Shown one piece after another: positions 22,952 to 29,283 of a stretch of DNA of 29,283 bases (position 1 is its first letter; every line of letters starts with the position of its first letter). The translations under genes were made by a program, and so were the position numbers. Origin of the DNA: Lachnoclostridium sp. UBA6558 (lineage in GTDB: Bacteria > Bacillota > Clostridia > Lachnospirales > Lachnospiraceae); assembly GCA_002434335.1 (NCBI GenBank), contig DJJW01000061.1, positions 1,105-30,387 on the forward strand. Reading direction: 5' to 3'. The notes beneath the pieces were generated by a model. It saw only the letters and a program-made list of their open reading frames with translations, was not told the DNA's origin and did not search any database.

Positions 22952-23012
22952 TAATAATTTTCCAGGAATTCAGGATTTAGGGTACTAATAATTTTCCAGG
23001 AATTCAAGGATT
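22952..23012 (-). repeat. Duplicated 27-bp PKS gene end just past the stop codon
   Basis: The last bases of the PKS gene (encoding LEFLENY and stop, 22986-23012) recur nearly unchanged at 22952-22978, sharing GAATTCCTGGAAAATTATTA. A shorter third piece (GAAAATTACAAGG) lies near 22920-22935. This is a tandem copy of the terminal codons in non-coding sequence. Confidence 0.85.
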
Positions 23013-26000
23013 GCGTTGCTTACAAGCTCATGATGGGTAAGATGTATAAAATGACCTCCATCTGCAATCTCTAGGTATTTGGATTCTCTGACTTTTGAAT
23101 GAATAAGCCTGGATTCCTCCATCTCTACTACCGTGTCCACCGCACCTACAATTACTAAAGTGGGTACCATTATCTGTTCCAGCACCTCTCTGGTGGTCAT
23201 TCTTACTTTCATTAATTCCAGATACTTTAGTAATACCGGGCTATTGGTGGATTGGCTGTGCTTATATAAATCAAAATAGTAATCAATATTTTGAATTACA
23301 TCAGAAGACCTGGCATTTCGTTTGACGGCTTCAAAATCTTTCGATACTGCTTCCGTAAAAGAGAATACCTGTGCTACTCCTTCGAACTTGGTAGCGGTAA
23401 TGCTTCCGATAAGGGTCAAAGTCTTAACTCGACTGGGATATTCCAGCGCAATGTTCTGTGCTATGATTCCACCGTAAGAGCCTCCTACTACATGTATCTG
23501 CTGATGAATCTCCAGTTTATCAAGGACTTTTATAAGGATCTCACTGATACCTTTAAAGGAAAGATCCTCTGTTCCGTCACTTCTGCCATGACCTGGCAGG
23601 TTGATTCCTATGACCTGATACTTTGAGGATAATTCTATAAACTGATAGGAACTGATCACTGTGGTTACTGCCAGACCCGGAATAATCAAAATCGGCTCAC
23701 CCTTTCCCTTAATACTTACCTCAATTTTAATGTTATCCTCAACCTCTACCAAAAAGCTTTCCAAATCAATAGGTAATTTGATATCCTTTGTCTTTTCTTT
23801 GATTAGATCTGAGAACCGGAGTTCTTTCACTTCTTCGTTTTCCTGCAGCTTTTTTCCTGTGATATCTGCTGATTCAGATATTGGTTTCATACCGGTTGTA
23901 TCCTCTGATTCAGCTATTGATTTCCAACCGGCTGTATCCTCTGATTCAGCTACTGATTTCCAACCGGTTGTATCCTCTGATTCAGCTACTGATTTCCAAC
24001 CGGCTGTATCCTCCGATTCAGCTATTGATTTCCAACCGGCTGTATCCTCCGATTCAGCTATTGGCTTCCAACCGGTTGTATCCTCTGATGCAACTATTGG
24101 CTTCCTATCGGCCATATCTTGTGATTGGAGCTGTCTTTCAGCCGCTGACATCCTGCTGGTAGATTCTTTGGAATCAATTATTTGAACCCTGGCAGTTACT
24201 GCTTCTGTTTCTGAGTTATTGATAGCTTCCCCAAACATAGATATGACTTTCTGGGAATAATGAAGGAGTAAATACTCTGAGAGCTCCTCTAAATTCGCAT
24301 TATCCAGGAATAAAGTAGCGGGTAAATTATCAAAACTGGCTTCTAAAGCTGCCAGAAGCTGAAACCCTAAGATGGAATCGATGCCAAATTCTTCGAAACT
24401 TAGCTGGACTTCTATACTGTCTTTATTCCATTTTAGAATTTCAGCGATTGTCTCCTGTAAAAAATAAATCAGTTTACTTTTAACAATCTCCCGATTCACA
24501 ACTTTAACAGATTCAGTATTACCTGAAGCAGTGTTCTTCCATATATTCTCCTGTAACTCATTGTTCTGACCATCATTACTTTGTCCATCATTGCTTTGTC
24601 TGCTATTGCTTTGCTTGCCGTTGCTTTGTCTGTCATTGCTGTGCCTGCCATTGTTTTGTCCGCCATTGCTTTGTCCGTCATCACTTTGCCAGCCTTTGCT
24701 TTGTCCGCCATTGCTTGTATAAAGCAATTGATGGACTCTATCCTGTTTATTTTGCATGAAATAAGCAACAAGTTCCTCAATATTATCGTTATCCAGAAAC
24801 AAGGTTGTGGGGATATCTCCAAAACTCTCTTCGAAATCCCCATAGATTTGAAAACCTAAAATAGAGTCGATACCATACTCCTGGAAGCTTGTTCGGTTTT
24901 CTATACTTTTCTTCTCACATTTCAGATTATTTGCTATAATTCCTGTAAGATAATCACGGATGAACTCTTCTACAGCTAGTATATCCTCCTTATTTGGATA
25001 CTCCTCTGCTATCAGCTTACTATGTACAGAAATTTCCGTCCCCGCTCCAGCACCGGTAGAATTTCTTATTTTTTCCTGGAAAACCTGATTGGCAGCAGCA
25101 TCTGTATTAGCTTTACCAGCTGTTATTCCCATCTGCTTTAGAACTTTATTTTCGGCTTTGAGAATAAAGACTTGATTCTCATTGGCATTCAGTACCCGCT
25201 CAACAATTTCCATCCCTTCTCTGGGTTCTATTGCCTGTATACCGTTTTTCCTCATTCTTTCCCTGAAATCTGCCTGCTCACCGGAACCAATTCCCCAATA
25301 CCCCCAGTTAAATATTTTTACCGGACAGGATAACTTATCTTGTATATAGCCGGCGAAATTATCCTTAAAATTCAATCCGCTTACGTAATTGCTCTGTCCC
25401 GGCATTCCTATCTGTGAGGAGGTTGAAGAAAAGAACGCCATAAAATCCAAAGCCTCATTTTGAAATACGGAGTATAATGCTACACTTCCATATACCTTAG
25501 GCTCAATGGCTGCTTGAAACTCTTCTTCTGTCATCTTATAAATCATCTTATCCGCTGATACCATTGCAGAATGAAAAACACCATTAATCTTATTCCCGCA
25601 GGTAGATTTCACTTCTTTGATTGCTGCCTCCATGCTCTCTTTATTTGTGATATCTGCCTGATAATAACGAACGTTTCCGCCAAGTGACTCAATTTCTTTG
25701 ATTGCATTTTTTCTGCTCTCATTTAAACCACTTCTGCCGATTAGAAACAACCTTGCTTTTACGGTTTTTGAAAGATACCGGCTTAATATAAGGCCGATCC
25801 CCCCTGCACCACCAAGAATAACGTAAACACCCTTTTCCTTTAATACACTTTGTTTTACCAGTGGTATCTGAAGTGGCTCTATCCTACGTTCATAACGTTC
25901 GCCCTCTCGAAAAACTACAGTTTCACCGTTGGGATTATAAGCCTCTGAAAATATAGGTGTTAATACCGAATCAAGACTATCAGTAATAGTAAGTAAATCT

Positions 26001-29000
26001 ACATCGATTGTTGTAATTCTATATTTGGTATATTCTTTCGCCAATGATTTGACAAATCCGTGAATACTGGAAGCTGCAGGTAAAATGACAGGACTCTTAT
26101 TAACAGAGTAGATATTATTGGTAAGAATTTTTAAGTCCAACTTTTGTTTGCCTGCTTTACTGCTTTCCAAGGCTTTTATTAATCGGAAGAGGCTGATTAC
26201 ACCTTTTTCCTGGGCATCACGTACTGCATCAAGATCATCCACTTTTAGAGTTTTTAGCTGAATCCCTCCCAAAAAGTATATTAGCGTTCTCTCTTTTAAT
26301 TTTTTTATTATCTCACCTAAAGCATCCGGCGCATCATACTTTACTTCCCAGTAATCCTCTGATATTTTTATATTTTTTTCACCTAATAATACTCGTATTG
26401 CTTTCTCGTATTTTTCAGCTATTCTGTCCGCTACTATCTCTCCCTCTTTGGTATAGATTATCACAGCAGTCTCATGAGAAGATAAAACCTCATTGCTTAT
26501 TTCCTTTTGTGAATCCATATGGATGGTTGACCTTCTCCATACCGGCTGGTAATAGATATCTGGTAATTTACTGCGGATTTCCTTTAACACATACTTGTGG
26601 AATCTGGCACAGATTTCGCCGGTTTCACTCAACAGGGAAACCTCATAGCTGTTATTACCAACGGCTCTAGCATAGGTATACATAACAGGTTTTAAAGGTT
26701 TCAGTATTTCAAATCTCTCTACTGCAAAGGGTAAATTTATCTTCCCCTCTGTCCCTGCAATACAGCTGATTGTTTGTAAGGCACTGTCCAATAAGGAAGG
26801 ATGAAGCGTATAGGTTTTTAAATCAGGACCACTGTTATCGGGTATATGAATAATGCCAAGTACCTCCCGGTCATTCATATAAACTTCTTTGATCCCCTTA
26901 AAATAAGTCCCATAGCTGATTCCGTCATGTTCATATTGTTTATAAAGCGCCTCTCCCTTTATTATCCGAGAGCATCTTTGTTTTATATCCTCCAGGGATA
27001 TACTCTGTCCACTTGCTGACTTCTCTGCTTTTTTCTGTAATTCACCCTTGGCATAGACAAGAGCATTGGAACCGTTAGCAGCTTCTTTGATCTCAAAGTC
27101 TAATATCTCCTCTTCCTTTTTTAAAGAAATAACAATCTTAACACTGGATTTATTGATTATAAGAGGACTTAACCAGAAGAGCTTGAAAATCTCGATTTCC
27201 TTACTGTTAAAAATAATCGTTGCTGCCTGATAGGCCATTTCCATATATCCAACACCTGGAAATATATTCTGCCCGTTGATGATATGATCTTTCACAATTG
27301 TTTCTTGGAGCTTCAACTCTTTACTAAATACGATTTCTCCGTCAAAACTCATAAGATACTCTGTTTTATCAATTAATGCAGTCAATTCTTTGCCATTTAT
27401 ATTCTTAGAACTTACCGGTAACCAATAGCTTTCCTTTGTAAAGGGATAGGTAGGGAGGGAGATTCTCTGCACAGTATCCAGATTATGAAGCAGTTTCCAG
27501 TTAATTTCATACCCCGTAATCCATAGCTTTGCCAGCTGTGTTAATTTTCCTTTGCTTATCCACTGCTCTACCATTGCAGCGGCATCTTCATCCCCGCCTA
27601 ACAGCTCAAAACTATCCCGCGCCATTTTAATATTGCCGGATAACAGGTGCTTTGACTTGTCTCCGTTTATATATTGCTTTAAGGAGTTTCGTAATTCCTC
27701 CAGGTTACTTACAACAAAAGCCAGCCTTTCATTCATTTCCTCCCTGCCTGACTGAAGGGTAAAAGCAATATTTTCAAGGCTATGCCTCTTACCGGTGCAG
27801 GGCTCTGGATTTCCTCTGATGGATTTCTCAAGGTCCGCCGCAGCTACCTGATCTAAGGAAAAGTGGACGCTGTTGTTTCCGTAAGTATTTATAACCTTTA
27901 ATAAATCCATGGCATATTGTTTTAAATTCTCTTCACTTCTGGCGGATAAAACAATAAGCTGGGCTTCCTCTGCTGCTTCCGGGAATTCTTCCTTCTTATA
28001 CTCCTCCAGAACAATATGCGCATTGGCACCACCAAATCCAAAGGAGCTGACACCCCCACGGCGGGGTATTCTGTTTCCCTGAAGGTCTTCTAAGGGAAGC
28101 CAGTCTTTGGTTTCTGAGACGATATAAAACGGGCTGTTTTCAAAGTTAATATACGGATTAAGTCTATGAAAGTTAATGCTTGCCGGTATGGTATGGTTAC
28201 GCATAGCCAGGAGGACTTTTATGATTCCTGCAATTCCTGCTGCCGGTTCCAGATGACCGATATTCGTTTTTACTGATCCCAGACCGCACTTAGGTTCACT
28301 TATGGTCCTCCGGTTATCTTTACTTAACGTTTTAAAGGCTTTCTTTAAGCCTTCTATCTCCACCGGGTCTCCAAGTTCCGTTCCGGTTCCATGGGCTTCA
28401 ATATAGGTAACAGTAGCAGGATCGATTCCAGCGTCCCGATACGCAGCCATTAACACTTCCGCCTGCGAATCGGAATTAGGCGCTGTTAAGGAGTTCGCCC
28501 GTCCCCCATGATTTTGGGCACTGCCCTTAATCACTGCATAGATATTATCATGATCCTTTATTGCCTGCTTTAAGGGCTTTAGCAGTATAACGCCGATACC
28601 TTCTCCTCTTACATAGCCGTTGGCACTTTCATCAAAGGTTTTACAATGGTTATCGGGAGATAATACCCCTAATTTACTGGCGCTTAAAAAGGTTTTAGGA
28701 GAAAGCATCAAACTAACACCGCCGGCTACGGCCATTTCACTTTCTCCCCTTTGTATGGACTTAACCGCATGGTGGATTGCAACAAGGCTGCCGGAGCAGG
28801 CAGTATCAATGGCTTCACTGGGTCCTTTAAAATTCATATAATAGGATATCCTGTTCGCTAAAACCGCATGAGAGTTACCGGTTACAATCTGAGGTTTCAT
28901 TTCATCACATTCCTGCAACAATTCCTGATAATCATTGAATTGAACACCGATATAAACACCGACAGCTTTTCCGGATAATTCAGAGGCTTTATAGCCCGCA

Positions 29001-29283
29001 TCTTCGGTTACTTTCCATACCGTCTGCAGAAGCAGGCGCTGCTGTGGATCCATAAGCTCTGCTTCCATCGGTGAAATATTGAAAAAAGGAGCATCAAACT
29101 TATCAACCTCCTTAATAAAACCACCGCATTTGGATGTTGATTTGTTTTTTGCAAGGCGGTCCTCACTGTAATACTCTTTCCAATCCCATCGTTCAGGGGG
29201 AATCTCTGTGATCAAATCCCTGCCTTCTTTTAGGTTGTCCCAGAATTCGTTTAGGTCCTTTGAACCAGGGAACAAGCCTTCTG
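22985..29283 (-). CDS. Trans-AT polyketide synthase, last module: KS-DH-KR-ACP-ACP-alpha/beta hydrolase (5' end outside window)
   Basis: The frame is open to the right edge; the TTG at 29275 is internal (EGLFPGSKDL is KS sequence), so the start is missing. Numbering is from 29275. KS (to ~425): Cys160 in DTACSGS, plus EAHGTGT and KTNIGHL, an active set. A KS-linker and no AT follow. DH (~640-905): His664 in HIINGQNIFPG and Asp830 in HPSLLDSALQ, intact. KR (~930-1340): GGAGGIG, EPKVYGS, FFSSTSS, Tyr1297, but the usual Asn four residues after Tyr is Leu. ACPs: GIDSI at Ser1471 and Ser1634, without the +6 Trp of beta-branching ACPs. Two repeat linkers separate ACP1, ACP2 and a hydrolase with GGSYGG (Ser1933), Asp (VGAVDTVV) and His (GGHFIHL), the likely release domain. 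This is the chain-ending protein of the assembly line. Confidence 0.96.
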   Translation of the reverse strand, partial: EGLFPGSKDLNEFWDNLKEGRDLITEIPPERWDWKEYYSEDRLAKNKSTSKCGGFIKEVDKFDAPFFNISPMEAELMDPQQRLLLQTVWKVTEDAGYKASELSGKAVGVYIGVQFNDYQELLQECDEMKPQIVTGNSHAVLANRISYYMNFKGPSEAIDTACSGSLVAIHHAVKSIQRGESEMAVAGGVSLMLSPKTFLSASKLGVLSPDNHCKTFDESANGYVRGEGIGVILLKPLKQAIKDHDNIYAVIKGSAQNHGGRANSLTAPNSDSQAEVLMAAYRDAGIDPATVTYIEAHGTGTELGDPVEIEGLKKAFKTLSKDNRRTISEPKCGLGSVKTNIGHLEPAAGIAGIIKVLLAMRNHTIPASINFHRLNPYINFENSPFYIVSETKDWLPLEDLQGNRIPRRGGVSSFGFGGANAHIVLEEYKKEEFPEAAEEAQLIVLSARSEENLKQYAMDLLKVINTYGNNSVHFSLDQVAAADLEKSIRGNPEPCTGKRHSLENIAFTLQSGREEMNERLAFVVSNLEELRNSLKQYINGDKSKHLLSGNIKMARDSFELLGGDEDAAAMVEQWISKGKLTQLAKLWITGYEINWKLLHNLDTVQRISLPTYPFTKESYWLPVSSKNINGKELTALIDKTEYLMSFDGEIVFSKELKLQETIVKDHIINGQNIFPGVGYMEMAYQAATIIFNSKEIEIFKLFWLSPLIINKSSVKIVISLKKEEEILDFEIKEAANGSNALVYAKGELQKKAEKSASGQSISLEDIKQRCSRIIKGEALYKQYEHDGISYGTYFKGIKEVYMNDREVLGIIHIPDNSGPDLKTYTLHPSLLDSALQTISCIAGTEGKINLPFAVERFEILKPLKPVMYTYARAVGNNSYEVSLLSETGEICARFHKYVLKEIRSKLPDIYYQPVWRRSTIHMDSQKEISNEVLSSHETAVIIYTKEGEIVADRIAEKYEKAIRVLLGEKNIKISEDYWEVKYDAPDALGEIIKKLKERTLIYFLGGIQLKTLKVDDLDAVRDAQEKGVISLFRLIKALESSKAGKQKLDLKILTNNIYSVNKSPVILPAASSIHGFVKSLAKEYTKYRITTIDVDLLTITDSLDSVLTPIFSEAYNPNGETVVFREGERYERRIEPLQIPLVKQSVLKEKGVYVILGGAGGIGLILSRYLSKTVKARLFLIGRSGLNESRKNAIKEIESLGGNVRYYQADITNKESMEAAIKEVKSTCGNKINGVFHSAMVSADKMIYKMTEEEFQAAIEPKVYGSVALYSVFQNEALDFMAFFSSTSSQIGMPGQSNYVSGLNFKDNFAGYIQDKLSCPVKIFNWGYWGIGSGEQADFRERMRKNGIQAIEPREGMEIVERVLNANENQVFILKAENKVLKQMGITAGKANTDAAANQVFQEKIRNSTGAGAGTEISVHSKLIAEEYPNKEDILAVEEFIRDYLTGIIANNLKCEKKSIENRTSFQEYGIDSILGFQIYGDFEESFGDIPTTLFLDNDNIEELVAYFMQNKQDRVHQLLYTSNGGQSKGWQSDDGQSNGGQNNGRHSNDRQSNGKQSNSRQSNDGQSNDGQNNELQENIWKNTASGNTESVKVVNREIVKSKLIYFLQETIAEILKWNKDSIEVQLSFEEFGIDSILGFQLLAALEASFDNLPATLFLDNANLEELSEYLLLHYSQKVISMFGEAINNSETEAVTARVQIIDSKESTSRMSAAERQLQSQDMADRKPIVASEDTTGWKPIAESEDTAGWKSIAESEDTAGWKSVAESEDTTGWKSVAESEDTAGWKSIAESEDTTGMKPISESADITGKKLQENEEVKELRFSDLIKEKTKDIKLPIDLESFLVEVEDNIKIEVSIKGKGEPILIIPGLAVTTVISSYQFIELSSKYQVIGINLPGHGRSDGTEDLSFKGISEILIKVLDKLEIHQQIHVVGGSYGGIIAQNIALEYPSRVKTLTLIGSITATKFEGVAQVFSFTEAVSKDFEAVKRNARSSDVIQNIDYYFDLYKHSQSTNSPVLLKYLELMKVRMTTREVLEQIMVPTLVIVGAVDTVVEMEESRLIHSKVRESKYLEIADGGHFIHLTHHELVSNAILEFLENY
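23855..24106 (-). repeat. Seven-copy 36-bp in-frame tandem repeat in the PKS (ACP2 to hydrolase linker)
   Basis: Seven units each encode a 12-residue segment of the form WKSIAESEDTAG at about residues 1723-1806. The outer copies are degenerate (RKPIVASEDTTG, MKPISESADITG) and the middle ones almost identical. It forms an acidic, flexible tether with a Trp per unit. Because 36 is a multiple of three, other frames are also open, giving spurious plus-strand frames. Confidence 0.93.
24561..24710 (-). repeat. Ten-copy 15-bp in-frame tandem repeat in the PKS (ACP1 to ACP2 linker)
   Basis: Ten consecutive 15-base units (plus-strand form TTGCTTTGTCCGCCA) encode a pentapeptide of the type GGQSN at about residues 1521-1571. 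The product is a Gln/Asn/Ser/Gly-rich flexible linker between the two ACP domains. Confidence 0.93.

Noticed and set aside
23661..24185. Long plus-strand frames opposite the PKS linker
   Set aside because: Shadows of the 36-bp in-frame repeat; no ribosome site and the PKS strand explains the sequence.
24496..24859. Frames on both strands over the 15-bp repeat
   Set aside because: Same artefact: a repeat of length divisible by three keeps all frames open.
22985..29283. TTG at 29275 as the PKS start codon
   Set aside because: The frame continues to the right edge and EGLFPGS is interior KS sequence, so the true start is outside.

Overview
This AT-rich window looks like a chromosomal segment of an anaerobic Firmicute of the class Clostridia, probably Lachnospiraceae-like. 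The grounds are strong AGGAGG-type ribosome sites, consensus TTGACA/TATAAT promoters, a TcdR/TcdE-like sigma-holin pair, a very large secreted GH16 glucanase with Gram-positive style domains, and a trans-AT polyketide synthase (PKS) with a PksG/PksH-type beta-branching pair. The genus is an inference. No rRNA, tRNA, CRISPR array or intact mobile element was seen.

Positions 1-2630: the 3' part of a small sigma-70-type factor is followed by a TcdE-type holin (+ strand). A lone small protein of unknown function (-) lies downstream of a decayed secreted-protein gene with several frameshifts.

Positions 2545-6130 (- strand): a fluoride-response unit is readable from promoter to terminator. It has a consensus promoter, a fluoride (crcB-type) riboswitch whose 3' half doubles as a terminator stem, a CLC-F type F-/H+ antiporter, an SDR stress oxidoreductase and a terminator. 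Upstream lie a 21-bp minisatellite, an ECF transporter S component and a frameshifted GyrI-like ligand-binding gene.

Positions 6480-11970: one gene encodes a ~1640-residue secreted laminarinase-type enzyme (GH16 with five beta-sandwich carbohydrate-binding-like modules and Ig, Big_2 and Fn3 domains). Its first two modules are a recent 447-bp tandem duplication.

Positions 11900-16380 (+ strand): a TTGACA-17-TATAAT promoter abutting a perfect palindrome drives CDP-alcohol phosphatidyltransferase, TetR regulator, flavodoxin, membrane-anchored flavodoxin-like protein and a second CDP-alcohol phosphatidyltransferase. A membrane protein resembling a histidine kinase without its catalytic boxes follows. 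A bidirectional terminator separates this block from the next.

Positions 16386-29283 (- strand): this is the 3' end of a trans-AT PKS locus. In transcription order it holds the last PKS protein (KS-DH-KR-ACP-ACP-alpha/beta hydrolase, 5' end outside the window), a HIT/GalT-like nucleotidyltransferase or phosphorylase, a CofD/YvcK-like protein, a HAD phosphatase or beta-phosphoglucomutase-like enzyme, a macrolide-type GT1 glycosyltransferase, PksH-like ECH1, a possible 40-residue peptide and PksG-like HMG-CoA synthase. The polyketide is probably beta-branched and glycosylated. The HIT, CofD-like and HAD genes overlap or nearly abut and are not a standard PKS cassette; they are the best candidate for undescribed chemistry. 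Short tandem repeats recur across the window, several spanning or following stop codons and two in frame inside the PKS linkers.
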